DNA of 64,000 bases, taken from NCBI GenBank assembly GCA_964631835.1, contig CAZWAD010000011.1:1-64000 (forward strand), written 5' to 3'. A program made the position numbers and the translations under genes. Source of the DNA: Bog-950 sp964631835. GTDB lineage: Bacteria; Bacteroidota; Bacteroidia; Chitinophagales; LD1. This document shows, piece after piece, positions 26,604 through 36,135 of the stretch (within the stretch, counting starts at the first letter, position 1; each line of letters starts with the position of its first letter). The notes below the pieces were generated by a model. It made no database searches and was not told the DNA's origin. It saw only the letters and a list, made by a program, of their open reading frames with translations.

Positions 26604-26810
26604 AATCATCGACAACATCCATTACTTGTACTGCGGAGTTTTATAAACCGGAAGAGGTTTGGACACGAATTGCATTACAAACATGTTCGTTATCAGTGTA
26701 AACGCTAATATCAGTAACTCGCACATCTTCACTTTAACTCAACTCACATCCTCAACCGGTAACTCAGTTACCATCTGAACACTTTTGCCTCAGCAGTTTG
26801 CACGAACTCA

Positions 26811-26837
26811 GGGCACGTTATTACGTCCCTTTTTTTA
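26811..26837 (+). terminator. Terminator upstream of the DUF5686 gene
   Basis: GGGCACGT and ACGTCCC pair (one bulged C) around a TATT loop and are followed by seven or more T. It lies 208 bases after the O-methyltransferase stop and just before the next gene, so it could end readthrough transcripts or act as a leader hairpin. The preceding 26690-26790 stretch is poor in G and lacks any gene. Confidence 0.6.
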
Positions 26838-26852
26838 TTTTCATTTTTATAC

Positions 26853-29399
26853 ATGCGTGTTCTAGCAATTTTCATTCTTCCTTTACTGAACGTAAGTTTT
26901 GTTTATGCCTTTACGCTTAAAGGGACAGTTTACGACTACAGAGGTGAAAATCTTCCTTACGCCAATATTTACATTAAAGGGACTACCAATGGAACTTCAA
27001 CTAATGCAGAAGGGCAATACCTGTTTGAGTTACCGGCAGGGACTTACGAAATTGTTTTTCAACATCTCGGCTATAAACAGCGTCTTGAAACGGTAACCCT
27101 TCAGAAAAATTTAGAACTGAATGTTATGCTCGAATCATCGGTCTATGAAACCAGAGAAGTTACCATTAACGCCAACGAAGACCCTGCCATTTCCGTTATT
27201 CGCAAAGCTATTGAGAAGCGCAGGTATTTTCTCAACGCGGTGGAAAGCTATTCCTGCGATGCTTACGTAAAAGGCGTGCAGCGAATTACCAATACCCCGT
27301 TTTGGGCTGAAAGAAGAATAAAGAAAGCTGGTATTACTATCGGTAAGAATGGTGTGGTCTATCTAAGCGAATCGCAGTCTAAACTCTATTACAAAAAACC
27401 GGGCAAGTTCCGAGAGGTTATTTATTCCTCAAAAGTAAGCGGCAAAGCGAATGGCTTTACTTTCAACTCTGCACAAAACTTCTACTTCAACTTTTATGAG
27501 CGTAGCATTTTCATACCTGTTATTGCCAAGCGGCCTTTCATTTCTCCGCTCTCTGAAAACACTTTTTTCTATTACAACTTTCGCATGTTGGGTGCTTATA
27601 AAGAAGGTGACAGGCTAGTGAATAAAATCCTCGTAACTCCAAAGCGCAGAAACGATCCCTGCTTTAATGGTGTGCTCAGCATTGTAGAAGACAACTGGAA
27701 CATCCACTCTCTCGAATTATTTCTCACCAAAAACAACGGAATAGAATATCTCGACACCCTAAAAGTAACTCAATACTTCGTACCTGTTCAAAATGATTTA
27801 TGGCTGCCCACTCAGCAGCGCTATGATGCCAGCGGTGGAATTCTCGGCTTAACCGGTGATGGCTATTATCTCGGGGTCTTCAAAAACTATCAGTTGAACG
27901 ACATCCTCGGCATGGCTGCTTCAAAAGGAGTGAAAATAGATTCTGTGAAATTGCCTGAAAAGTTTGTTCGGCAGAAAAAGAAAGCTGAGAAAAAAGCAGA
28001 GAAGAAAATATTTACCCCGGAGGTAATCAAAATCGAGCCAGAAGCTAATAAGCGCGAAGATGTTTACTGGGATAGTATTCGACCTGTACCACTTACTGAA
28101 CTTGAAATAAATGACTACCAGGTAAAGGACAGCATCGAGAAAATAAAAGAATCTAAATCTTATCAGGATTCAACCGATAAGCGGGTGAATAAACCCACTG
28201 CACTCGGCATAATAACCGGCTACAACTTCCGCAAGCAACACAAGAAGTTCCAGGTTGATTTCCCTTCTCTTTTCAATATTGTGAATTACAACACGGTAGA
28301 GGGTGTAACATTTCAGCTTAAGTTCAACATTCGAAAGGTATTTGAAGACAACCGGAGAATTACCTTTGAACCAGTGGTGCGTTACGGAGCGGCTAACCGG
28401 CATTTCAACGGCATGGCAACTCTTTCTTTCCGCAACAGCCAGCTTCATGATGAGCACTTTACATTGAGCGGTGGCAAATTCATAAGCCAGTTTAACGAGG
28501 TGCAGCCGCAGATGGAATTCGGCAACACTTGGCAGAGTCTTATTTTCCGAAACAACTTCATGAAGCTTTACGAACACTATTTTGTAAAACTGAGCTACGC
28601 CCGTGAAATTTATAACGGTATTGACGCCTCACTGAGTGTTAACTACGCCCAGCGGTTTCCTCTTGAAAACACTAGTCATTTTTCGTTTTTCAAAAAGGTG
28701 AAGAACGAATACACGCCTAACGGCATGGACTTGCCCGGGCTGGACACCCAGAATGATAACATCACCCGCCACAACAGTTTTCGTATTGATTTAAAATTCC
28801 ATTTCACCTTCGGGCAGCAGTATGTTACCCGACCCGATATGCGTTTCCGCATGGGCTCAAGGTATCCTGAACTGATTTTGATTTACAAAAAAGCCATCAC
28901 AATTAAAAATTTCAGTGATTTGAATTTCGATTTCCTCGAAGCAAGATTAGCCGGAAACATTTCCCTAAAACTCATAGGAACCCTGCACTATCGTTTTTGC
29001 GGTGGAGGATTTCCCAATCATAAACGCGTGGAATATGCCGACTATAAACATTTCTTTGGTAACTTCTTTACACAAGGGCAAACAGATTTACTAGGTTTTT
29101 TCACCCTACGTTATTACCGCCACAGCACTAATTTATATTTTGCCGAAACGCATCTTGAACACCACTTCGGGGGATTTGTTTTCAATAAAATTCCAGGTAT
29201 AAGAACCTTGAAACTCGATGAAATCCTCGGCTTTCATTTTCTTTATACTCCAGTACGAAAACAATACTTTCAACTTGATGCTGGTATCTCCAACATTTTC
29301 AAAATTATGCGCGTAGATTTTGTGGTTGGTTTTGGCTCACAGAAACAAGAGTATTACTTTGGCGGCAGAATGGCTCTGGCTATAAATTTAATAAGGTAA
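26853..29399 (+). CDS. DUF5686 outer-membrane protein with carboxypeptidase-like regulatory domain
   Basis: The 848-residue product has a signal peptide (MRVLAIFILPLLNVSFVYA) and an N-terminal CarboxypepD-regulatory-like domain (about residues 20-105; LKGTVYDYRGENLPYANIYI, TNAEGQYLF). The DUF5686 region follows (about 125-848), with SVIRKAIEKRRYFLNAVESYSCDAYVKGVQ, aromatic-rich amphipathic strands and a final membrane strand. A Lys/Glu-rich patch (about 370-395) separates the halves. Proteins of this type resemble TonB-dependent receptor fronts fused to an outer-membrane beta-barrel. The function is not known; an envelope role is inferred from the barrel-like alternation. The gene is monocistronic by spacing. 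Confidence 0.82.
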   Translation: MRVLAIFILPLLNVSFVYAFTLKGTVYDYRGENLPYANIYIKGTTNGTSTNAEGQYLFELPAGTYEIVFQHLGYKQRLETVTLQKNLELNVMLESSVYETREVTINANEDPAISVIRKAIEKRRYFLNAVESYSCDAYVKGVQRITNTPFWAERRIKKAGITIGKNGVVYLSESQSKLYYKKPGKFREVIYSSKVSGKANGFTFNSAQNFYFNFYERSIFIPVIAKRPFISPLSENTFFYYNFRMLGAYKEGDRLVNKILVTPKRRNDPCFNGVLSIVEDNWNIHSLELFLTKNNGIEYLDTLKVTQYFVPVQNDLWLPTQQRYDASGGILGLTGDGYYLGVFKNYQLNDILGMAASKGVKIDSVKLPEKFVRQKKKAEKKAEKKIFTPEVIKIEPEANKREDVYWDSIRPVPLTELEINDYQVKDSIEKIKESKSYQDSTDKRVNKPTALGIITGYNFRKQHKKFQVDFPSLFNIVNYNTVEGVTFQLKFNIRKVFEDNRRITFEPVVRYGAANRHFNGMATLSFRNSQLHDEHFTLSGGKFISQFNEVQPQMEFGNTWQSLIFRNNFMKLYEHYFVKLSYAREIYNGIDASLSVNYAQRFPLENTSHFSFFKKVKNEYTPNGMDLPGLDTQNDNITRHNSFRIDLKFHFTFGQQYVTRPDMRFRMGSRYPELILIYKKAITIKNFSDLNFDFLEARLAGNISLKLIGTLHYRFCGGGFPNHKRVEYADYKHFFGNFFTQGQTDLLGFFTLRYYRHSTNLYFAETHLEHHFGGFVFNKIPGIRTLKLDEILGFHFLYTPVRKQYFQLDAGISNIFKIMRVDFVVGFGSQKQEYYFGGRMALAINLIR

Positions 29400-29548
29400 T
29401 AACTTATCTGCTATAACTAAAAATACTTTCAGGCTCTAAAAAATTTAGCTCTGCATAACCTTTCAACTAATTGAGTTTATTTTATTTTCCTCCAAGTCAC
29501 TTTCCTTTTCAATATCATAATAATTCCTGTTATTCGTAATACTGTTTT

Positions 29549-30262
29549 ATGGCACGCCTCTCCGTTAATATCAACAAAATTGCCTTGCTCCGAAACTCGC
29601 GCGGTGGCGCAATACCCGATGTGCTGGGCTTTGCGAGCGACTGCGAGCAGTTTGGCGCACAGGGAATCACTGTTCACCCGCGGCAAGACGAGCGCCACAT
29701 TAAGCGCAGCGATGTGTATGAACTGCATAAACAGGTGACTACTGAATTGAATATTGAAGGCTATCCCTCAGCCGGCTTTCTGCAAATGGTTTGCGAAGTT
29801 AAACCCGAGCAATGCACGCTGGTTCCCGATGCACCGGGGCAGCTCACCAGCGACCACGGCTGGGATACCATTAAAGAATATTCGTTTCTGAAAGAAACCA
29901 TAGATGAACTGCACAAACGCAGCATTCGCGTGTCGCTGTTTATTGAACCGGTGAACGCTTTGATAGAAAGCGCCAAAAAAGCCGGTGCCGACCGCATTGA
30001 GTTTTATACCGGTCCTTACGCGGTGGAATACTTCGAAGACAAGAAGAAGGCCGTTAGTGATTTTGTGTCGGCAGCTAAATACTGCAATGAAATAAAGATA
30101 GGCATCAATGCCGGTCATGATTTAAACCTCGACAACCTTAAATACTTCAAACAAAGTATTCCCGGCCTGCTCGAAGTTTCCATCGGTCACGCCCTGGTGC
30201 GCGATTGTTTGTATTACGGATTAGAAAATACCATTCAGCTTTACCTGAGAGAACTGGAATGA
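29549..30262 (+). CDS. pdxJ: Pyridoxine 5'-phosphate synthase
   Basis: The 237-residue enzyme condenses 1-deoxyxylulose 5-phosphate with 3-amino-1-hydroxyacetone 1-phosphate to form pyridoxine 5'-phosphate (vitamin B6). It has the expected TIM-barrel signatures: LSVNINKIALLRN, GITVHPRQDERHI with the phosphate-binding His and Arg, LVPDAPGQLTSDHGWD, FIEPV and the final INAGHDLNLDNL and SIGHALV motifs. Length is normal for the family. The stop codon overlaps the next start as ATGA (30259-30262), so the acyltransferase gene is translationally coupled. Confidence 0.97.
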   Translation: MARLSVNINKIALLRNSRGGAIPDVLGFASDCEQFGAQGITVHPRQDERHIKRSDVYELHKQVTTELNIEGYPSAGFLQMVCEVKPEQCTLVPDAPGQLTSDHGWDTIKEYSFLKETIDELHKRSIRVSLFIEPVNALIESAKKAGADRIEFYTGPYAVEYFEDKKKAVSDFVSAAKYCNEIKIGINAGHDLNLDNLKYFKQSIPGLLEVSIGHALVRDCLYYGLENTIQLYLRELE

Positions 30263-31002
30263 AGATTCTCGTTTCCATATTCGCTTTCCTGTGGGCTTTA
30301 TGGGGAGCGTTTTGGTTTATGGCAATCATTACTCCGTTTACATTTCTGTATGCGGTGTTGTTTCTCTTCACCGGTAAAAAATATGTGCGCCACTGCATTT
30401 GGATTAACTGCCATTACCTGTGTCCGCTGCTGTTAAATCTCTGCCTCATTCGCGTAAAGATTTACGGGGCGGAGAAAGTAGATAACCAGCGCACGTACGT
30501 GTTTGTGGCGAACCATCTTTCGCAGGTAGATATACTGGTTACCGGTGCTTCTATTCCGCAGCCTATCAGCTTCCTTGCCAAAAGTGAAATCAAATACATT
30601 CCCTTTTTCGGAGACATGACTAAGATGCTCGCCATTATGGTTAACCGGAAGAATAAAGAGAGCCGTGAAAAATCGCTGCAATACATGATTGCCGAACTGC
30701 ATAAAGGGCATAGTATTTTTATTTACCCCGAAGGCACGCGCAACCGCACACCGGAACCGGTGAAGGAGTTTAAAGACGGTGCATTCAAAACAGCTATCCT
30801 TGCGCAGATTCCTATTGCGGTTCAAACGCTGGTAGGAACCAAAGAAGTGAACAACCCGAAAGGCTTACAGCTAAAACCGGGAACCGTAGAAGTGTATTGG
30901 AGCGAACCGATTGAGACAAAAGGAATGACCCTGAATGAAGTTCCGGTGCTGAAAGAGAAAGTAAAAGCCGAAATGGTGAAACACCTGACAAAGAAGTTTT
31001 AA
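30259..31002 (+). CDS. plsC: 1-acyl-sn-glycerol-3-phosphate acyltransferase (PlsC family)
   Basis: The 247-residue membrane protein has two N-terminal hydrophobic segments (about residues 5-40 and 45-66). The catalytic acyltransferase motif NHLSQVD (residues 85-91, NHx4D form) and the glycerol-phosphate-binding motif FIYPEGTRNR (154-163) are both present, followed by PIAVQTLVG. It should place the second acyl chain on lysophosphatidate in phospholipid synthesis. The ATG at 30259 overlaps the pdxJ stop codon; an earlier in-frame start inside pdxJ (30205) is not needed. Its acyl specificity cannot be judged. Confidence 0.92.
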   Translation: MKILVSIFAFLWALWGAFWFMAIITPFTFLYAVLFLFTGKKYVRHCIWINCHYLCPLLLNLCLIRVKIYGAEKVDNQRTYVFVANHLSQVDILVTGASIPQPISFLAKSEIKYIPFFGDMTKMLAIMVNRKNKESREKSLQYMIAELHKGHSIFIYPEGTRNRTPEPVKEFKDGAFKTAILAQIPIAVQTLVGTKEVNNPKGLQLKPGTVEVYWSEPIETKGMTLNEVPVLKEKVKAEMVKHLTKKF

Positions 31003-31084
31003 ACATCCACCGGTTGCCACATGACAAAAATCATGGCGGTTAATTAGCATTAACGCTATTACTCCTTTTAAAATTGCAGTCATC

Positions 31085-31438
31085 ATGCAGCCTGAAGTTC
31101 ACGAAGGGGAATTATTAGCCCGCTATTTTAATCTGAAAGGTATTCCGCGAAAAGAAGCCTGCACCCTGCTGGGAATCAACAATCGGGTATTCTCCTATCA
31201 TTGTCACCGGGCAAAGCTTTCCAACAGTTTTATATCAAAGCTCTCCGCCTCGGGCGTCCATCTTTTCGATACCGAAGAAGTAAAATCTCAGTTCCTTGCC
31301 GAGCAGAACAAAAAGCTGGAAGACCGGATAAAAATGCTCGATGCACTGGTTGAATTGCAGAAGGAGTTTATAACCCACGTAACACGCAACTGCAACCGCA
31401 GCAACTGCCTCAACTTTGTGTTCGACAAAAAGTATTGA
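31085..31438 (+). CDS. Small putative HTH protein with coiled coil (117 aa)
   Basis: I do not recognise the family. The first half (residues 8-66, LLARYFNLKGIPRKEACTLL then GINNRVFSYHCHRAKLS) has the length and spacing of a helix-turn-helix domain that reads like an autorepressor of XRE or phage-type regulators. Residues 70-100 (EEVKSQFLAEQNKKLEDRIK) are a charged helix probably forming a coiled coil, and the end has a Cys-Asn-rich NCNRSNCLNF segment. It is on the plus strand 82 bases after plsC, convergent with pruA and 17 bases from it. A -7-like TAAAATTG lies upstream. A regulatory function is only an inference. Confidence 0.5.
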   Translation: MQPEVHEGELLARYFNLKGIPRKEACTLLGINNRVFSYHCHRAKLSNSFISKLSASGVHLFDTEEVKSQFLAEQNKKLEDRIKMLDALVELQKEFITHVTRNCNRSNCLNFVFDKKY

Positions 31439-31455
31439 TGAAGTAAAGCGAAATT

Positions 31456-33090
31456 CTATTTCTCCTTTTGCAGGAAAGGATACCGGTAGTCAGCCGGTGA
31501 AACAAAAGTTTCCTTAATGGTTTGTGGAGAAACCCAGCGCAGCAGGTTAATCATGCTTCCCGCTTTATCGTTGGTGCCCGAGCCGCGGCTTCCGCCAAAA
31601 GGCTGTTGCCCCACCACCGCACCTGTGGGCTTGTCGTTAATATAGAAGTTACCGGCAGCGTGGGTGAGTTTTTTTGTTGCCAGCTCAATGGCATACCTGT
31701 CCTGTGCAATGATAGAACCGGTGAGTGCATAGATAGATGTGGAGTCAACTAACTTCAATGTTTCTTCAAACCTATCTTCATCATAAACATAAACCGTAAG
31801 CACAGGACCGAAGAGTTCTTCGCACATGGTTACATACTTCGGGTCTTTGGTTTGAATAATGGTGGGCTCAATGAAGTATCCCTTGCTCTTATTGTAATTG
31901 CCACCGGCAATAATCTTTACACCTTTAGCCTTTTTTGCAGCATCAATGTATGAAGCGAGCTTATCAAAGCTCTTTTCGTCAATTACCGCGTTGATGAAGT
32001 TGGAGAAATCTTCCACTCCGCCCATCTTCATGCTCTTCAAATCTTCCACCACCAAATCCCTTACTTTATTCCACAAGTTTGAAGGAATATAAGCGCGGGA
32101 AGCGGCACTGCATTTTTGCCCCTGGTATTCGAAAGCTCCGCGGGAAATAGCGGTAGCCACGACCTTTGCATCGGCAGAAGAATGAGCCAGAATAAAATCC
32201 TTACCACCGGTTTCGCCCACAATGCGCGGATAAGTTTTGTACCGGTGAATGTTGTTGCCGATGGTTTTCCAGATATCCTGGAACACAGATGTAGAACCGG
32301 TAAAGTGGATTCCTGCAAAATCGGGATGCTGGAAAATAACTTCAGCCGCATCGGGACCGGAAGGGTAAATAAGATTGATAACTCCGTCCGGCACTCCCGC
32401 TTCGCGAAAAACTTTCATGAGCACATAAGCGGAATAAACTGCGGTATTCGAAGGCTTCCATACCACCACATTGCCCATCAGCGCACAGCTTGAAGGGAGG
32501 TTTCCGGCAATAGCCGTAAAGTTGAAAGGGGTAAGTGCATAAACAAATCCTTCGAGGGGGCGCCATTCGGTGCGGTTCCATATTCCGGCAGAACTCTGCG
32601 GCTGCATGGAATAAATCTCAGTCATGAACTGCACATTGAAGCGCAGGAAGTCAATGATTTCGCAAGCGGAATCAATCTCCGCCTGAAAAGCATTCTTCGA
32701 TTGCCCGAGCATAGTCGCAGCATTCAACTCCGCGCGGTAAGGACCCGCAATTGATTCAGCCGCTTTCAAAAAAATAGAAGCGCGATGCTCCCAGTTCATA
32801 GCCGTCCATTTCTTGCGCGCTGCGAGCGCGGCATCGATGGCCTGCTTTACATGTTTCTTTTCGCTTTTATAAAAATGCCCGAGAAGATGTTTGTGGTCGT
32901 GTGGCGGATGAAGAGAAATCTTTTTACCGTCACGTACTTCTTTGCTGCCGATAAACATGGGTATGTCGCGCACTTCTTTGCGCATTTCAGCAATTTTCTT
33001 TTTCAGCGTTTCGCGTTCAACTGAACCAGGGGCATATTGCTTCACCGGTTCGTTAAAAGCAGCGGGGACTTTAAAAAAACCTGTTGCCAT
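31456..33090 (-). CDS. pruA: L-glutamate gamma-semialdehyde (delta-1-pyrroline-5-carboxylate) dehydrogenase
   Basis: The 544-residue enzyme oxidises glutamate semialdehyde to glutamate with NAD+ in proline degradation. It is close in length to stand-alone PruA proteins. The aldehyde dehydrogenase signatures are all present: catalytic Glu293 in VGETGGKDFI, catalytic Cys327 in EYQGQKCSAASRAYIP, the nucleotide-binding FTGSTSVF and LTPFNFTAIAGNLPS. The N-terminus has the type-specific GFFKVPAAFNEPV start. No proline dehydrogenase gene is adjacent. It follows rseP by 23 bases on the same strand and is probably the last gene of a GH3-rseP-pruA transcript. Confidence 0.95.
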   Translation of the reverse strand: MATGFFKVPAAFNEPVKQYAPGSVERETLKKKIAEMRKEVRDIPMFIGSKEVRDGKKISLHPPHDHKHLLGHFYKSEKKHVKQAIDAALAARKKWTAMNWEHRASIFLKAAESIAGPYRAELNAATMLGQSKNAFQAEIDSACEIIDFLRFNVQFMTEIYSMQPQSSAGIWNRTEWRPLEGFVYALTPFNFTAIAGNLPSSCALMGNVVVWKPSNTAVYSAYVLMKVFREAGVPDGVINLIYPSGPDAAEVIFQHPDFAGIHFTGSTSVFQDIWKTIGNNIHRYKTYPRIVGETGGKDFILAHSSADAKVVATAISRGAFEYQGQKCSAASRAYIPSNLWNKVRDLVVEDLKSMKMGGVEDFSNFINAVIDEKSFDKLASYIDAAKKAKGVKIIAGGNYNKSKGYFIEPTIIQTKDPKYVTMCEELFGPVLTVYVYDEDRFEETLKLVDSTSIYALTGSIIAQDRYAIELATKKLTHAAGNFYINDKPTGAVVGQQPFGGSRGSGTNDKAGSMINLLRWVSPQTIKETFVSPADYRYPFLQKEK

Positions 33091-33113
33091 GTGTTGAAAA
33101 TAATAATTGAAGA

Positions 33114-34478
33114 TTATCTCTTCTCAAAAAATGCCCGGAAAATATCCATACCATTAGCATACAGAATCAGGAAAATGATGATGATGAAGCCTACGCGGTT
33201 GATGTATTCCACCACTTTATCATTTAACGGGCGACCGGTAATCATTTCAAACAGTAATAAAATAACATAGCCGCCATCAAGCATCGGAATCGGCAGCAGG
33301 TTCATCACGGCCAGCATCAATGAAAGAAACGCAGTCAACTGCCAGAAAGCAAGCCAGTCCCACTGCGAAGGGAAAATGGAGCCGATGGTGCCCAGCCCCC
33401 CTATTTGTTTATACCCCTGTATGTCGCGGTTAAATACCAGTTTGAATTGCTTGAGGTTGTCAGCAGTTTTTTCGTAAGCGAGTGAAACTCCTCTGCCAAA
33501 AGATTCAAAGAAGCCATACTTCTTTTCTACTACATCAAAATATTTTATGTAAGCGGAAGATTCTTTAGGCGGTCGGAAGCCAAGCAGACCGGTTTGGGGA
33601 ACAATTACCGATGCGGTCATCGTATCCTTGTCTCTCAGAAATTTTATCTCGGTTTCCTGTCCCTTTAAATTAGCAAGAATGCCCCGTGCCTGCTGGAAAT
33701 AAGTAATAGCTGAATCATTGATGCTTAAAATCAGGTCGCCAATTTTAAGTTTATCCTTAATCACGGTTTCTTCAGCATATTCCCCCACAATACACGGAAT
33801 GCGGAAGTCAATGTATTCTTTAGCGCGGTTGGTAACTACACGTTTCACGAAGTCAGCAGGAATAGTTATGGTTACCGGTTGACCGTTGCGGAGTACTTCA
33901 ACGGTTTTAATATCGTCCAGCAAAAGTTCTTTTTGAACCGAAAGGAAGCTCTGGAATTTTTCGCCACCGTCATGCGATAGAATAATATCTCCATCCCGAA
34001 AACCTGCATACTGCGCAATGGAATCGGTGGTAATACCATACCTTGCATTTTCCGCAGGCAGGAACGACTCCCCATTCCAAAAGACAATTTGGGAGTAGAT
34101 AAGCCAGCCAAGAATTACGTTCATAATCACTCCGCCAAGCATGATGATGAGTTTTTGCCAGTTCTTTTTAGAGCGGTACTCGTCAGGTTTAGGTTCCGAT
34201 GCGAGGAAGGTTTCGTCCATGCTTTCATCCACCATTCCGGCAATTTTTACATAGCCGCCTAGCGGAAACCAACCAATACCATATTCGGTTTCACCGATTT
34301 TCTTTTTGAACAAAGCAAAGTTTAAGAGCGTTGGTACAGGAAAAAGAAAATCGAAAAAGAGGTAAAACTTTTCAACCCGGGTTTTAAACATGCGGGCGGC
34401 AATAAAATGCCCGAACTCATGAATAACTACAAGTATGGAAAGACTGAGAATTAACTGCGCTATTTTAATAAGCATCAA
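33114..34478 (-). CDS. rseP: Site-2 intramembrane metalloprotease RseP
   Basis: The 454-residue M50 protease has HEFGH at residues 20-24 (zinc ligands and catalytic Glu) in the first transmembrane helix and a PMLDGGY motif near residue 400 (third ligand) in a later helix. Two PDZ regions lie between, with GFRDGDIILSHDG and LKIGDLILSINDSA. It should cleave membrane-embedded anti-sigma factors or signal-peptide remnants in an envelope stress cascade. The anti-sigma substrate is not in the window. It lies between GH3 and pruA on one strand. A perfect -7 box TACATTTG is 22 bases before the ATG, so it may have its own promoter. Confidence 0.94.
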   Translation of the reverse strand: MMLIKIAQLILSLSILVVIHEFGHFIAARMFKTRVEKFYLFFDFLFPVPTLLNFALFKKKIGETEYGIGWFPLGGYVKIAGMVDESMDETFLASEPKPDEYRSKKNWQKLIIMLGGVIMNVILGWLIYSQIVFWNGESFLPAENARYGITTDSIAQYAGFRDGDIILSHDGGEKFQSFLSVQKELLLDDIKTVEVLRNGQPVTITIPADFVKRVVTNRAKEYIDFRIPCIVGEYAEETVIKDKLKIGDLILSINDSAITYFQQARGILANLKGQETEIKFLRDKDTMTASVIVPQTGLLGFRPPKESSAYIKYFDVVEKKYGFFESFGRGVSLAYEKTADNLKQFKLVFNRDIQGYKQIGGLGTIGSIFPSQWDWLAFWQLTAFLSLMLAVMNLLPIPMLDGGYVILLLFEMITGRPLNDKVVEYINRVGFIIIIFLILYANGMDIFRAFFEKR

Positions 34479-34499
34479 TACCTTGATTTAAAGGAGGGG

Positions 34500-34507
34500 C
34501 AAATGTA
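34500..34507 (-). promoter_or_regulatory. -7 box upstream of rseP
   Basis: TACATTTG on the minus strand fits TAnnTTTG and ends 22 bases before the rseP start. It lies in the 59-base gap after GH3; no clear -33 TTTG is found at the usual spacing. Confidence 0.5.
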
Positions 34508-34537
34508 TTCAAAACTTTAAAGTTTGAGTTTTGCGAA

Positions 34538-36046
34538 TCAGGAAGAGGAGAGGAGGAGATAATTGGTTAGTTCATCGGCAATTTTGCGGTCATTGGTCAA
34601 GCGCGGAACTTTGTTTTGTCCGCCAAGTTTTCCTTTACTTTTCATGTATTCAATAAAAGTATTTTGCCTGACCGGAAGTATTTTTAATTGTTGAAGGACA
34701 TGCCCTTGCCGTAAGTCTTTGTAATAGGAGTTTTTTTGCTGAAGAATTTCATCGGCAAATTCAGCAAAGATTTTCAAATGCATGGGCGGCTTGCTGAATT
34801 CCACAAACCATTCGTGGTAAGGCAAACCTTCCGCTGGATTTACCTGCGGAGCCACGGTGAATTCAGTTACCCCTGCGCGCATTTCGCGCATGGCGCTGAA
34901 CATAGCGGCATCTACTTCTTCGCCTATTACGTGCTCACCAAAAGCAGAAATGAAATGTTTGATTCTGCCGGTTACAACAATGCGATATGGATTTTTGGAA
35001 ATAAATTTTATAGTATCACCTATGTTATATGCCCAAAGACCGGCATTAGTGTTTAAAATAAGCGCGTAGTTTACACCGGTTTCTATTTCTTCCAGCGAAA
35101 TCCGTTTAGGATTATCAGAAAATATTTCATCAGCTTTTACGAACTCATAGAAAATACCTCCGTTTACATTCAGCAGCAAGCCTTTTTCCTTTTGCGAATC
35201 CTGGTAAGCAATAAAACCTTCGCTGGCAGGATATGTTTCTATCGAATCAATCTTGAAGCCAATGAGTGATTCAATTTTTGTCCGGTAAGGCTCATAGTTT
35301 ACTCCTCCATAAGCGAACACTTTGAAATCAGGAAATATATCCTTGATAAATTCTTTGCCGCTTAGTTCGCGCAGCTTTTCAAAATACATTACTACCCAAG
35401 GAGGAATACCCGAAATCAAACTCATTCTTTCTTTCAACGTTTCCTTAGCAACCGCTTCTACTTTAGTTTCCCAGTCTTCAATGCAATTAACTTCGTATGA
35501 AGGCATCCTGCTGGCATTTACATAAAGCGGAACGTGGTGATAAACAATACCGCTTAACCTGCCGGTGGGAACTTTCCCATGCATTTCAAGTGCCGGTGAA
35601 CCTTGCAGAAAAATCATTTTATGATCGAAAAATTCAGATTTACCGGTTTCTGCAACATACAAGAGCAGCGAATTGCGCGCTGCGCGAATCATTTCATTAA
35701 TCTGTCCCTTAGTAACCGGAATATATTTTTTACCTGAAGTGGTGCCCGATGATTCACAGAAATAAAGTGGTTTCCCTTTCCACAACACATTTTCCTTGCC
35801 GTCAGAAATCAAGTCTATATAGTTTTTCAGCTCTTCATAATCCCTGATTTTTACGGAAGCTTTAAAATCTTCGTAAGTTTTTATTTGTGAGAATTTATGC
35901 TCTTTTCCAAAATCTGTTTCAGTTGCGGAAAGAATAAACTGCCCGAAAAGCTTTTGCTGAACAGCAATGGCGTTCGTCTGCTCATGATAAACAGAAGGCA
36001 CAATTATATCAGCCACAAGTTTGGCTATAGAAGATTTGAAGCGCAT
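34538..36046 (-). CDS. GH3 auxin-responsive-promoter family protein
   Basis: The 502-residue cytosolic protein belongs to the GH3 branch of the adenylate-forming (ANL) superfamily. Visible features are FCESSGTTSGKKYIPVT (the Ser/Thr/Gly-rich ATP loop), VNYALILNTNAGLWAYNIGDTIKF and VVTGRIKHFISAFGEHVIGEEVD, which correspond to the nucleotide-binding and hinge motifs. Plant GH3 enzymes conjugate amino acids to jasmonate or auxin. In Bacteroidota the acyl and amine substrates are not known to me. The gene is 59 bases upstream of rseP on the same strand. A bidirectional terminator lies just upstream, separating it from the T9SS gene at 36136. Confidence 0.87.
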   Translation of the reverse strand: MRFKSSIAKLVADIIVPSVYHEQTNAIAVQQKLFGQFILSATETDFGKEHKFSQIKTYEDFKASVKIRDYEELKNYIDLISDGKENVLWKGKPLYFCESSGTTSGKKYIPVTKGQINEMIRAARNSLLLYVAETGKSEFFDHKMIFLQGSPALEMHGKVPTGRLSGIVYHHVPLYVNASRMPSYEVNCIEDWETKVEAVAKETLKERMSLISGIPPWVVMYFEKLRELSGKEFIKDIFPDFKVFAYGGVNYEPYRTKIESLIGFKIDSIETYPASEGFIAYQDSQKEKGLLLNVNGGIFYEFVKADEIFSDNPKRISLEEIETGVNYALILNTNAGLWAYNIGDTIKFISKNPYRIVVTGRIKHFISAFGEHVIGEEVDAAMFSAMREMRAGVTEFTVAPQVNPAEGLPYHEWFVEFSKPPMHLKIFAEFADEILQQKNSYYKDLRQGHVLQQLKILPVRQNTFIEYMKSKGKLGGQNKVPRLTNDRKIADELTNYLLLSSS

Positions 36047-36077
36047 AATAAGTAACAGATTCTTTTAAATGGGAAAA

Positions 36078-36110
36078 TAAAAAAGGCTGCTATTTACAGC
36101 AGCCCTTTTT
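36078..36110 (-). terminator. Bidirectional-type rho-independent terminator
   Basis: GGCTGCT (36085-36091) pairs with AGCAGCC (36098-36104) around ATTTAC; the minus strand then reads TTTTTTATTTTCC and the plus strand has six T residues. It ends the T9SS gene at 36136, whose stop is 26 bases away. Confidence 0.9.
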
Positions 36111-36135
36111 TAAGTCGAGTTCAATGAACAGTAGT

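Noticed and set aside
26690..26790. G-poor stretch before the DUF5686 gene as another heptamer array
   Set aside because: A 7-base period is hinted at but cannot be aligned without many gaps. It may be a decayed array or chance.
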